Origin: Polytrichum commune
Taxonomy: Eukaryota; Streptophyta; Polytrichopsida; Polytrichales; Polytrichaceae
Direction of reading: 5' to 3'
Length of the DNA: 60,000 bases
Assembly: GCA_950295325.1 (NCBI GenBank)
Contig: OX485806.1
Span: 32,056,001-32,116,000, forward strand
Shown here: positions 40,301 through 53,600 of the stretch, piece by piece
How positions within the stretch are numbered: position 1 is the stretch's first letter
Layout of the letters: each line of letters starts with the position of its first letter
Position numbers and translations under genes: made by a program
The notes under the pieces: model-generated
Told to the model about the DNA's origin: nothing
Databases searched by the model: none
What the model saw: only the letters and a program-made list of their open reading frames with translations

Positions 40301-43300
40301 CTACATTAAAATAGGGTCGTTTCGCTTGTATTCGAGTCCAAAGAGCATGTCATCAAATTCGATGTTGCTACTGGTTGGAATCAACCCCAACAATACTTGC
40401 ATCGTCTCACTCATCCAGTTGAATAGCATAACAAAAGTTTTGAAGACTTCGACGTAGGGTTTCCAAGCTTGCGTTTTACGAAGTTTTAGGGTTTGCAACA
40501 ATGAACGTCATGCACAGAGCCGTTTCTCTCACAAAGTTCATCTTTTGTTGTCATCTGGTTAGATTTCAGAGACTTCATGTTGCTTGAAAAGGTCCTTTTA
40601 TTTCCAAGGTTTGCTCTACAGTGTGAGCTACGATGGCCGATGATCCTGAAGCAGGTGCTGACAATGGAGCACCGCCATCGCCAGTGCAAGAGAGCATATA
40701 TGATTTTGTGGTGAAGGTGAATGTTTCGATGATATTCTCAACTCATCAAACTCAAATATGGCATTGGCGTATGTTGAGTTTTCTTCATGTTTGATTCTCG
40801 CATCCTTCACTGGGGTTGCAGAGTATCGATGGAAAGACGGACGTGGAGTTAAGCACATACAAGGGGAGAGTATTACTGATCGTGAATGTTGCATCCTTGA
40901 GGTAAATTTGTGCCGTTTTCCAAGACAATAGGTTTCTCTGTACTCAGTCCATCAAAGTGAGGATCGAACAAAGAGAATTGGGAGGACATATGAATTTGTT
41001 GTGTCATGTAATGTCATAATACTCCTCAGTTTGCAAGCAGGTGTTATCTTCCCAATATGAAACAATGACCCATGACAAACATACATATTAAATAGAATCA
41101 TGAAAACATGTAGACATTGTGATGGCATCTCCTCGATTTGAGCACATTATGATACTGTATGTAAGGGCCACTCCACACACGAGCCAAGGGCTGTGACCAT
41201 GTAACTGTGAGGGCCCTTGATTCTCATCCAAAGGTTATACCACTGACGTGGTCTGCCGGAATTTGCGTCATGCCTATCTTTTAGTGGTGGACCTGACTCA
41301 AATTCCAACAAACCATGAGATGTTATTTATAATATACCACGTAGGAATTCATGTAGACTTTCATCCGTGATGATTTCTTTGGGTCCATAAGCCTTAACCT
41401 TTAGGTGTGAAGTGAACTTGGACGGTCTTGGCCTTTTTGACCAATCAAAGATCTTAGGGTATGCCTTCAGTCTCATTTGTGAAGTGCCCCTAAGAAGCAT
41501 TTGATCTCTTTCCACATTCTTGCACGTTTATGAAGGGTGTCATTCGGTTCATGTTTTCTTGTAATCCGTCTCCTATTGATCAAATTCACATCTTCAGAAG
41601 TGTGTTGCATCAACGAATCTATGATCAAAACATTACCGAAAATCGTATTGAAAATCAGACCTCCTTCCATTTGGGTATATGATCATTGGGAAGTGCACAC
41701 ATTTGTTTTGTTGATGTTGTAACTAAAACATACATACGTTTGTTGATGTCCTCCGAAATAGTGTTTGCTATCGAGTGTGGAGAGGTTAATAAAATGTGAA
41801 GATGTAGTCCAATCTCTTTCAAACAAGTGACATCGTCATGGTGTTTGTTCTTTGATCTCTCACCTTGTAACCACAAACCAAACAAACGTGTGTGTCTGAT
41901 TAAGAAAACTAGCTGATCAATAACACCCACTTACCTTATATGATATTTGTCATCCATGCATTTCTCTCTATGCTTAAGAAAAAAACCACCTCACCAACAC
42001 CAAAACCCACATGGGCGTTTGAATTTGTGAATGCAGCCCATTTACCACAACCAACTACACCGAGCTTGTAGGACTCTACAACAAGTACAAGGACCAAAGT
42101 GGGTGCTCTATTCCTCATTGACGTGGATGATTCATATGAGCGAAATATAACTGCATTCGAGGGGATTTTGTTGGTGTTCACTCGGGTTGGGATGTCCTAT
42201 AGGTGAATATATAAATAAATAACCAACGTCAAGCAATCCCGACATGACTTTGAGCCTGTTGGCTTTACCCTACTCAAGAATCCTCTATGGTGTAGGGTGG
42301 GGTTTACTATCTACGTTGCGGTGGGTGGGCTCTTGGCTTCCTATCTAACTAGCTAGTATTTTTTTCCGTCAAGTAGAGAGCAGATTTCATAGCGAGAATC
42401 AGACCGCCACCCACTCCATTCAAAATTGGGTACATGTCCACTATCACCCGGTAGTTTAGGGTCATCTCGGATCTGTCCTATAGGTGAATGAATGGTTGAG
42501 TACAAATTATCAATAATTGTATAAAAGAAACTATTCAATTGATTAAAAAAAATCATAATACGAGTCATATTTTGATACGTGGTTCGTCCCACAAGATGCA
42601 AATATCTTTGTATACAAGAGTCATATGTCAATACCATCTTGACATAATTCTACCTGAATACAAACGGGAACTTTTGGATAATGTATAGAGCAGAATGGAA
42701 TACAAAAACCAAACATATGCTCCAGTACTTGCATCATCATGTTGGTCTTAAAGTAAACTAGAATCGTTGTTATAGATCCCCGAGTGGAACGAAATAAGCT
42801 GATAACAATCCAAGATTTGTGTTAATTCAATGAATGTAGAAGGGGCTCAATGTACAACTTGTATGATTGATAGAGATTTCATAAGTCCTCGTGAAGTCTT
42901 GAAATTGTATTATTGATACTATGTAATTGAACCCAAATCCTCGATCACATTCAACTGTGTATTTGATTTTGTGAGTGCACTTTGTTGGATAGGTTAATTT
43001 TGAATGCAATCACTTTGAACATGATAAAATAAAAAATGAAAGTATGTAGTTCAAATAGGTACACTTTTTGTGCATGGCGAGGTCCATTTTTGGACACTTA
43101 GGGGTTAACCTTTTCGAGAGAGTGAGTAAGTAAGAACTTTGAGCATCTCGTCTAAGTTGATCATTTGGTTTTTTTGTTTTTTTAAAGATGCTTTTGCGAA
43201 ATGTCTTATTTGCACTTGAGAATTTTGATGGGTCCCAACCAATGTGAAAATGACACATGGTAAAATTAGACCCAAAGAAAGAGATTGCATCAAAACAGAT

Positions 43301-44196
43301 AGGCAAGTATAGAAGGTAACGGGTCTTGTGAAATTATGATGTTGTGCTTGCAGACAATTTTGTGATTATGGCATTTCCATGCGACCAATTTGGGAACCAA
43401 GAGCCTGGTCCCAATGACCAAATAAAAGAGCTCGTTCTCGTCAAATTCAAGGCAGAATTCCCGCTTTTTGACAAGGTCCAAATTTTTTTGCACATACATT
43501 GTTTGTAACATAAGACCATAGGTGATAAGCAAGTTCGAGCCACACTGGTAGTGTTGTATTGTCGATATGAGAAGGTGACACATGGGATTTTGCACAAGTT
43601 TCGACTAAAAAAAAATGACACGTGGTGATTTACTCAAAGATGGTTTTAACTTCGTGTTGAATAATGCTTATCACATATTGTATAAATCAATCAAGCTACC
43701 AAGCTCTCGTGATAGGCCCATGAATTTGTCAAGAATCGGTGTCAACGTGTTCCTCATGATTTTCAAGAGTCAAATATAGGGTTTCCGGGCCGAGTTCTCT
43801 AGTCACATGGAGGGAGGGTTTACTATAAAAAAAAACACCCTTGTCATGCTGAAAAAGTGATATGGAGTGTTTGCAATGTGGGTTTGAATGTGTAGCACTT
43901 GGTTTCAAATTTAGACTATTGTTATTGGTTTCTTGTGTCTTTGTGTGTTGTCCCATTCATAATTGAATGGTGACTTATGCTCTTGGCAGATCAAGGTGAA
44001 TGGTATTGAGGAGATCCCTTTATATAAATACTTGAAGGCACAACAAGGTGGAGGCATTTTAGGTGATGACATAAAATGGAACTTTACCAAGTTTTTGGTT
44101 GATGCCAAAGGCAAAGTCATTCGCCGCTATAAACCCACTATTAACCCCGCAAAGATTGAGGTCCGTTGAGGCTTTGAGCTATGTTCTTTTCTCTAT

Positions 44197-44281
44197 CACA
44201 CATACACATACACACACATGTGTATATCTATCTATCTATCTATCTATATCTATGTATATACACATGTGTATATATATATAA
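44197..44281. repeat. (CA)n / (CTAT)n microsatellite
   Basis: A run of CACATACACA-type sequence, then CTAT units and TATATA, inside the last intron of the glutathione peroxidase pseudogene. ACACATGTGTATA occurs on both sides of the CTAT run, which makes the tract partly self-complementary. Confidence 0.9.
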
Positions 44282-44580
44282 GCATAAGCACAATAGTTTA
44301 TATTTAATCACAAATGACACTACTCTAAACTCACCACTAGTTCAGCTAGACATTGAATAACTAGGGAATAGTGCGCGAATAATTCCTCAAAATCCTCAAA
44401 GAGATGTAGATTCAACCTCAATTTGTAGCAAGCGGAAGTGCATGGTAAGGCATGGTGTGTTCTTGGAAAGAATACTTTGGCTAGTGATTGTATAATGTAA
44501 TAATGGGACACATGACATTCTCTGTTAACCCATTACCAAATTACTCATATCACTAGAGAGTGGTGTTACGTTAGCGTTAA

Positions 44581-44800
44581 TACATTGATTATCCCAATTA
44601 GTGTGTGTGTTACTATTTGGAGTTCTGTAGTGTATTAAGTAGTTAACGAGAATGTAATGTTTCATCAAGCAAAGTCATTTATGTCTATAGTGTCTGAACA
44701 CTTTATTGGACTCTCGTTGGAAAATTGAATTCATGAGTAAGACACTATCCCATTGCAAAACTGCGAATAGTAACACACATTAATTGGGATAATGGATGTA
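44581..44800. mobile_element. Foldback MITE family M2, copy 2 (220 bp)
   Basis: The left arm TACATTGATTATCCCAATTA and the right arm read in reverse, TACATCCATTATCCCAATTA, pair. TTACTATTTGG / CGAATAGTAA continue the stem. The interior AAGTCATTTATG and the total length match the copy at 23260. It lies in the last intron of the glutathione peroxidase pseudogene. Confidence 0.75.
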
Positions 44801-45699
44801 GTCTCCCATTATGATGTTGCACAAAGGGAAAGAGAAATAGGAACAATGCCAATTGTTCGTGTTGGCGTGAATGAGGGACGCTTTATCTTGATCATAGCCT
44901 CAAATGTTGTGCAAATAAACAATGTTTGGGTTACGTGGAAACATCCAAACACGATTTTGTTTTTGTTTTTTGCTTTTTAGTTATTACTATTATTATTTTA
45001 TAAAGATTGTGTATCCTAATCATGGTCTCATTGGAGTGTTCTCCATTCATTTTTAGAGCATAGTATTTGTGGAATGTCACATTCACATGTGACGTTTTAT
45101 TTTTCCAAGGCCGACTCAATTTCCAGTCTTTTGGAATGAACTTGAACTCTGAAAAAGTTGTAGTTGGCAAAAACTACCTCCAAAGACCAATTCAAGCCAA
45201 CATTCTCTACATTCGAGAACACAACATATATGACATTTTCATATTCCATGTGACGTTTTCACAAATACCATGTTTTAGGTCAAATTTGGCTTAGACACAT
45301 TAGGTTAATCTTCTTGAAATGAAAAAAAGCATAAATAAATAAAAGTTGAAAATTGGGACATGTTCAAGAATGTTATATGCACATCTTGATGTACCAAAGG
45401 CACTTCAATCAATTTTTTGTAAGTATAAACACACAACACATTGATTTCTTGTCATAAAACAGGCATATTGGAATTTTTTTGAAGTATGCATACAATAAAT
45501 TACAATTTCATGTATGCACTCTATATATTTTACTTAATTCGTATATTATATTACAATCTAGATTCTGAAGGATATGTCATGTTTGTAGGGTGACATTCGA
45601 AAAAATTTACCTGCACCCATTATCTTAGAACCTGTGGAAGAGGTAGTTCCCGAGCCAAAAGGGAAAGGAAAGAAGAAGTAAATCTTGATTATGGATTGA

Positions 45700-47400
45700 T
45701 GAGTTGTTGGCAAATGGACTAAGTGTTGTGGTTTCTAGAGAGTTCCATATTTCAAACAATTTATCCCAACTACGCCGCCCATGATGTAATTTAAGAGGAT
45801 TTAGTGAACATGATATAGAAGGCCTTGCAAATTAGGGTTTGACAAATACAAGTACTACAATAATTTGGCAATCAAAGACATAGGTAAGACAATGTGAACT
45901 TTGCATTTTGGAAATGATTTGTTCTAGATGCATGGTTTGATGTTGAAATTTTGCGAGCATGTTATAGGGTACAATTTTTGATGATATGCTTTCGAGAATT
46001 TAGGAAGTAAACACCTGGGCTTTGAATAAAGGCAATGGCCCTCCTCATGTTACATGGCACATGTTAATTTATGTGTGTAAATTAAGTGAGACAACGTTGG
46101 GAACCACTTGGAAATCTTAATTATCTTTAATTTTGAAGTTGATTTGACCTTGGTGTTTTTATTAAGAACCCCAAACTAGTGTCGTGGGATTGTATCACAA
46201 CTTGGTATAGAAGGTTCAACCCATGTGGACCGTGTGATTTTTGACTTTGTGTCAACATTTTGGCTTTGTGAATGTATAATATTATACAACTTGAAAATCC
46301 CACATTATAAACAATCTTTAAAGTACATAAAACTCCTTCGAATATTAGATTTAGATGGATGTCAAAAATTCACTCCCATTGTATGCCAATAACAAACACT
46401 TCCAATATATCACATTTGCAATACACGTGCAAAACAAGCAACACACAGACTAAGAATTGGGCAATTAGCAAATCCTTTAAGAGGCAGATGCAACTAATAC
46501 GAAGAAGGCTCCTCAAAATCTAATTTTGCACACTAGTTAGATACTTTATTATATCGCCTTATGGCAATGGCCCTAAATATATAGCTCTTATTCAAATTTT
46601 GATGCCAACATGTTGTGTAGTAAAACAATAAAATAAAACTTGGTGATGTGAGGAATGGCCTACGGTAAAATGTTTCTATTCAATCAATGAACCGACCATG
46701 GCACTGTTTTTCAGCCCAAGACGGGCAACTAAACACTTCAAACTGGATAATGTTGATTTGGAATATGGATCAAAATTTAAACTCATTGGTTGAGAGAGAC
46801 AAAATGTCAACATACAACATTGTACACTTTGCATGGACCCAAGGGATTGCTTTAGATTGCAAAGAAACCTTGATTGTCATCAATCATGCATGTAATACGC
46901 AACGCCAAAATTTCACGACTTTCATTAACTTGATCTCCTTGTGGAATTGGCTTAGATAGCTATGGAATGTCAATCAAAAAAGTTATTCACATTTTGAAGG
47001 GTCTTAGATGCTCAAAGTGTACATTTAACCCCTCAATGCACTTGAACAATTTGAAGTGAAAATGGGTAAACACGGTGACCTGGGTTTATTAGGCAGTGGT
47101 TGAAGGCGAACGATGCATCTTTAGTGATATTATGATGTATGAACATGAGATGTTTGTAATCTTTCAATTTTCACAATTTTTTTTTTTAAAGCCGTCCACG
47201 TGTTATACTTTACAATCTAACATGAGGTGATATGGAAAGGGCAACATTGATGACAAAAGTGATGACTTCTCTATCAAAGTGATGAATTTTACATAAAGCT
47301 ACGGGAATATTTCTTTTATATCCAAATGCCTTTGCTATGTAAAATCTCTTATATCTTAATTAGACAATCCACCAGTGTAATGCCTTCAAATTTGCAACCA
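45700..47400. other. Intergenic between the pseudogene and CTF18
   Basis: AT-rich with one 90-codon ORF (46687-46959) that has no recognisable motif. The last ~200 bp are more GC-rich and probably hold the CTF18 promoter and leader. Confidence 0.4.
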
Positions 47401-47612
47401 TGGCTTTTGAGATGCCAACGTGGCAATGTCCATGCCAACTCGTCCGTATGACGTGGACAGAATGCGCGGGAACCCCCCGAGGTCACTGCCCTTCCTCCTC
47501 GCCCTCGCTCTCCCAAAATCGCCAAATCCTTGTGTCTGCGAATTGCTTTGAGGTATCCAAATTGCTCGCATTTCTTCATTGATTCCATCACGCATTTTGG
47601 TTTATTAGCAAA

Positions 47613-50600
47613 ATGGATGAGCCGGATGCGGACGAGCTGGAATGGATGGCATGCGAGCAATTCCCTCCGGAGGAAGAACCCGATTACTACTTCGAGGAAT
47701 TCCCTCCAGAAGCGCCCGAACCTCAACCTCCTGGTAATATTTTCTTCTTTCCCTTTCATCTCTACTTGTCACGAGACTTCAAACACTTATGGTGGAGTTT
47801 TTCCTTCTCTCAGACTGCCCCTGTGCCATCTGTAAGCAACTGGAGCTCAGAAACATACACAAGGGAATGTAACACCCAAGTGTTTCAAATCCATCCTTGG
47901 TATAATTTAAACAAAATGCGTTCGCATTAGGTATTTAAACACTTAGAATCCTACACTTGAACACCTTCAGGAATGACTTGTGGAATCAAACACAGTGCCT
48001 TCAGGAATGCTTTACGAATCAAACACAAGTTAATGTAACATCCAAGTGATTCAAATCCATTCGTGGCATGGTTTAAAAGCAACGTATTCCCTTTAGGTAT
48101 TTAAACACTTAGATTTCTACACTTGAATGCCTTTTGGAATGCCTTCTGGAATCGAACACAGTGCCTTCAGGAATTTATGCACAATGCCTTTAGGAATCAA
48201 ACACAAGGTACATTAACATCCAAGTGATTCAATTCCATCCGTGGCATGGTTTAAACCAAATGTATCCGCTTTAGGTATTTACACACTTGGATCTAAACTC
48301 TTGAATACCTTCAGGTATTTATATAAAATGCCTTTAGGAATGTCTTTAGAAATCAATCACAAGGTATTGAAGCACTTGAATGCCCTGAGTTCAATCATGC
48401 CACAGTATTTCTCGGAAGACATAGCTAAGTGGCATGTTTAGACATGGATTTCGTTTCCTAACACCTACCATTGGGCGTGCAGTAAAATCTTCCCCTATAG
48501 ATTTATTGCTGATTCATACTAAATTAACCTCAGAAGACTAATTCGGGGTCTTTGACCCTGATTTAGGTGTTAGTTTGGCTAAAAATAATAGCATGCAGGC
48601 TCTACCTAGGAATTGGCGTTTGAACATGTGTGAGTCGGTTTTGTATTCACATTCTACATGTGAGAAGATAATCCAGTATTGGTTTGTGATTTTGTTGCTA
48701 CCTTATTGCCTCTTTGTGTTATGCAATCATATTTGGACAAGCAGAGTTGCCATTTATCAACTCTTGCTTCTCTTGTTCAGTGTCTGGATTTTCTTACAGA
48801 TTGTTGTTTGCTTTCCGTGTGTAGGTGACCAACCTGGATATGGTTCACATTATGATGATGGCATTCGTAAAAGGGGTTGGCAGGATAATGATCCAGGCGA
48901 CAATGGCTCCGGAAATGCAGGTACACTACATGCATCCAGCTTAGACAGGAACTTACATCGTCTTGAAGATCGTTATTGAATTGAGCTTGATTATAGACAC
49001 GAGTTCTTCAATTTGAGCCTTTTTAACTCCCTGTAATTTCTGTAGCATTCAGAAGTGCAGCAAAATAATGTATGGCTTTCAATGAGTTGTAATGGTGCAC
49101 ATTTCCAGCAGCTGCAAAGAATCTAATGACCTGGATTTAAGATAAATTCTTCAATTCTCTCTGTATCACAAACCACTGGCTCGTCAATCTGAAGCTTGTT
49201 ACTTCCCTGTTTTTTCTGTACCAATCAGAAGTGCAGCAAAACAATGTATGGCTTTTAATGCGTTCTGTAATGGTGCAAATGTCCAGCAGCTGCAAAGAAA
49301 GCTCGTGGGTCGAATTCAGGTTCTCTTGGGCAGTCCTTGTTATCGTCACTTCCATTGGCAATGGATCCTAGCGTAGATAGAGAGTGGTCCCCTCCACCAC
49401 CTCCAAATATCCCATCAAAGTTGAGTTCTCAACTTCCTCAAAATGGAAATGATTTATCAACAACTCTCTCAACAGAGAAACCATGGTCATCACCTACTCC
49501 ACCCGAAACAAAAGAAACTCTTCCGATGCCTCCTCCACAAGACCAAGAAGGAGGACCTATAAGAGAAGAAGAACCCCCAATTCCATGTAGATTGCCTCAT
49601 CGTAGGGCGGCTGACATTGATGGGGATTATGTCTCAATAACTGGTCCAAATGGGGAGAGAGTGTATGCTGCCAAAGTGGGGCCCATGAAAACAAGTTACA
49701 ATGGGAGTGCCAGTTATGGCAAAGGTACTAGACAATGACTTGATCGTTCCTTTTTGAAGCATTTGAGGTTGTGTGATGGAATTATCTAGGCATCTGTGTG
49801 TCTGTTCTTACAAGAATTCTTATACAGATCAGTAGGTGTAGTAAGTTATGTCAAAATCAGTTGTCACTCTATATACCACTACAGCTTTTGAGAGAAAGCT
49901 CCAGTGAGCTCAAGATAGTGCAATTTCCAGGCTTCAATGGAATTGAGTTGATTTTAATATAGTAGTATAATGAACTGTGATTTCTATCCTTAATGATGTT
50001 ATTTGTGTTCCAATCAACTATGTTCCTTAATCGTCCCAAGTGCATCACGTGGCACAGGTTTGCTGGGGGAGCCAATTGCAAAGATGATTGAAAGGCTTGA
50101 ACGTGAGATGTTTGAACAGGTGCAGTCTAAGCAATTGATTCTCCATGTTGTACAGAATAAGTGATCAACGATTGCGTACACATAATTGAAAATACATTGT
50201 GTACTGATTGTCTCCCCAGTCTGGTCTGCATGTCTTTGGATGTTCATACTAGAGGTAGCTACAGTAAACAATGTCTTGCATGTGAACCACTGCTAGTACT
50301 CACTTGTTTTGCAAGCCTTCCAGCATTCACAGGATGAGAGCTTGGCTAACCATGTCATTTTGTGAGTAGGTCATTGCAGAAAGTGACAAGAAAATTCAAC
50401 AAGGAAATGAGTTGGAGGAGCCAGAGCCCGCCACCAAGCATGAGGACCTGTGGGTTGACAAATATGCACCTCGATCATTTACAGAACTTCTCAGTGATGA
50501 GCAAACTAACAGAGAGGTAGGCAGTACGTAGTGCCCAGTATGAGATTTCCATTTACAAGAAAGCAGGATTTGTTGAAACATAGTGCCCTTAAGTGGTTGT

Positions 50601-53600
50601 ATGCATGATACTACCTGCCTATCAGCATTGGACACTCTTGATTGACTACCTATGGCTTATTTGTTGCCTTTCGTGATTTTGAGATCAGTTTACTGGTAGT
50701 GCCAGTAATTTCACATGTGTGCATTTTAAATTATCAAGCATCCAGTTGACTATAACTGGCCTGTGCAAAGTTGTGATGCAAGAACATAGTGTCCATACAC
50801 GAATACTTATAATGTCTGTGACATGGTAGACAAAGAAGATGCCTTAGAAGTAATTTCCTTCTGCAATTGGTGAGTGATCAGGTACTCGGGTGGTTGAAAA
50901 AATGGGATCCCTGTGTTTTTGGAGCCAAAAAAGTTTCCACTTCTCAAGAAGTTCTTACAGCTCTCCGCCGTCAAGTAACTCAGACTACAGGAGGGAGAGG
51001 GTTTGCGAGAGGAAGAGGGTTTGCTGAAGGAAGAGGTTTTTCTGGAGGAAGAGGGTCATATAAGACACCGAACAACTGGAATATGCCATCACATGATGAA
51101 TTTTCTGAGCCTGAGCCTGAGACAAGACCCATGCCAACTGAAGCTCCCACCTTGGATCGACCAGAAGAAAAGGTAGTATAGATGTAGATATGACGTCATG
51201 TTTGAATGGGTTTTTGAGTCTTTTAGATACCTATCTCATTATATGGTGTCTTTCTGCACTGATGTTCTCAGCAGTTGTCTGCTACAATCTGATAGGAAAG
51301 ATGGTATTGTGTAAGAATGCAGGTTTTGTTGTTGTGTGGACCACCAGGTCTTGGGAAAACAACATTGGCACATGTGGCTGCAAGACATTGTGGTTATCGG
51401 GTTGTAGAGGTAAGCTCTCACTTGTGCTGAGAATGCATATATCATATGGATGTATATTTCTGAGTTCAGTAATGCTTCGAGGCTTCTGTTGATTACAATC
51501 ATGCACACAGTCAACATGAATCTGACAGTGTACTTCTATGAAGCTTTAAGGGTATTTTTTTGAAGGTCTTTCCATAAACAGTTGTTGCATCTCTGCCATT
51601 ATTTTATATGAGATGAGGCCTTTTTTTAGATGAAATGATTGCCTTCACCTTTGGCAGATAAATGCAAGTGATGACCGTGTTGCGACAACATTGAAGGGAA
51701 AGATTTTGGATGCAATACAGATGAAGTCTGTAATGGGTGAGAATCGACCAAATTGTCTGGTTAGTACATGGCCAACTCATGGATCTCATATCCACCTTTA
51801 TTTTGTGTGGAGCAGAATGTAAGGCGTGTTTCCCTTTGTTCACTCTTAAAGTATGTCTGAATTGAATGCATTTATGGCAAGGTGCTGTTCATATACTCCA
51901 GCCTTGACTTTGACAAGGCTGATTTTTTTTACATGGGTTCACCCATGGATCATCTCCAGGTTATAGATGAGATTGATGGAGCTTTGAGCGGTGCAGAGGG
52001 GAAAGGTGCAATTGATGCTCTACTTGAGATTGTAAGATGGTTATCCATTCATCTAGGTGGAGGGGATTTTCAGGGGTTAACAAAATGATGCTCATCTGAT
52101 AGATCAATGGAGTAAACTTGGAAACAGTCACAAAGCAGTTGTGAGTAGTATTGTTGTCTTAATCATTTCTTAAGTCTGTCATGAACTGAAGAGAGGATTT
52201 TGTTGCTCACATGCCTTGTCGGAATAAACAGCATATGAATTTGAAGAACAAGGATCGAGATTTGCATGGTTTTAAGTACTGGTATAGCTGAAAGAGCTAA
52301 GAGTATGCATGCGCGGGAGGAGGTGATTAATCCAGAAAGTTTCTGGACATGGACTGACAGATTAATGCTGAAAAGAAGCTGGCCCAAGGGAAAGAGAACA
52401 AATCAGATGAGGAGTTCACCAAGAAAAACTCTAGAAAGAAGGGCCCAGTAATACGCCGTTTATCAAGACCTGTGAGTTTTATAGATTGTTCTTGTAAATA
52501 CTTATTTATTGTTGGTGGCCTGGATCTTGATATAGAAGTCCTTGCTTGATTAACTCTAGTCCTTTGCATAATCTCATATCACATTTAAAGTGCTTTGGGG
52601 ACCAACAGTGTGCTTTGCCCTTGTTTTAGGTAATCTGCATCTGTAATGATCTCTATGCCCCTGCATTAAGAACCCTTCGGCAAGTTGCCAGGTATGGACT
52701 GATGACATGGATGTTCACTAGATTGATTGGGTTCAGGGTGGGCAATGTCTATTTTGTTTAGTCGTATAGTTGGCCAGGTATGAGGACATCTATGTTTGTC
52801 TCTTCTGAAGCATATTTGAAATTTGTGTCAATAAGCTCATTATGTGCTGAAAAGCACATATTATGCTAATTTTGGAATTGCAGAGTGCATGTCTTTGCCC
52901 AGCCAAGCACCAGTCGAGTTGTCTCCAGGTGTGTACTATATACCAGCAATGCTACCTTGCACTTGATCCATAAAAACACAGATTGTTTCAAATAGAGTTG
53001 TTTGAAGAGCCTTCAGTTCATTGTCTTCCTATAGAAATGCCACCATGAATGTTACTTTAGACATTACAATAAGTCAGTCTTCTTTCTGCTGTCTCTATAC
53101 TTACTGAAAGAAATGTTCTCATTTTACCAGGCTGAAGTACATTTGTGGCAAGGAGGGGTATAAAACCAACGCACGTGCTCTGACTGCCCTTGCTTCACAT
53201 ACAGGTATTTCCTTCCCGCTCCTTAGCATTCCCCACAACTCTTTAGATTATGATCTCTGAAGAAGCGTACAATATGCTTAAAAAAGATGTGGTTCATTTG
53301 ATGATTTCTTTAAATGGGGACATCATCTGTCAAGGCTCTTGTTATCTTTCCTTTGAGCATAACAGCGTCATGGGTACATTTTCTGGCTCTTCCTGAATTT
53401 CCATACATACATTATCCATTGAACACCTATTTTCTGCTTTATTTGCCACCTCAAATCTGTTCTATGGGCATCAATTGATATTGTTGTCACATTGTGACCA
53501 TATGTTATGCCCATATGGACACTGACTGACTACTTCGCTTATATTAACTGTTTTTGACTAGTTCCTGGGGTGTGTGTGCAGAGGGTGATATTCGGTCTTG

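Larger units (their letters stand above)
40633..45681 (+). pseudogene. Glutathione peroxidase (PHGPx-like), decayed, introns retained
   Basis: Six exon-like blocks in order: 40633-40716 (MADDPEAG...SIYDFVVK), 40822-40901 (DGKTDVELSTYKGRVLLIVNVAS), about 41285-41336 (corrupted), 43354-43475 ([16 protein letters not shown]...[10 protein letters not shown]), 43990-44160 (VNGIEEIPLYKYL...IKWNFTKFLVD) and 45589-45681 (Lys-rich end, stop 45681). Most borders are GT-AG. It is broken: block 3 has an in-frame TGA (41316-41318) and its 3' border does not join block 4 in frame. The Cys after NVAS, the peroxidatic residue in plant enzymes, is replaced (TTG AG-). The later Cys of the usual CTRF stretch is Leu-Val; only the Cys in FPC remains. 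Intron retention means it came from gene duplication, not retroposition. A functional parent presumably exists elsewhere. Confidence 0.82.

Noticed and set aside
40633-45681. A functional glutathione peroxidase gene
   Set aside because: In-frame TGA in block 3, no in-frame join from block 3 to block 4, and loss of the peroxidatic Cys.
47349-47759. 136-codon minus-strand ORF
   Set aside because: Overlaps the start of CTF18 and has no recognisable motif.
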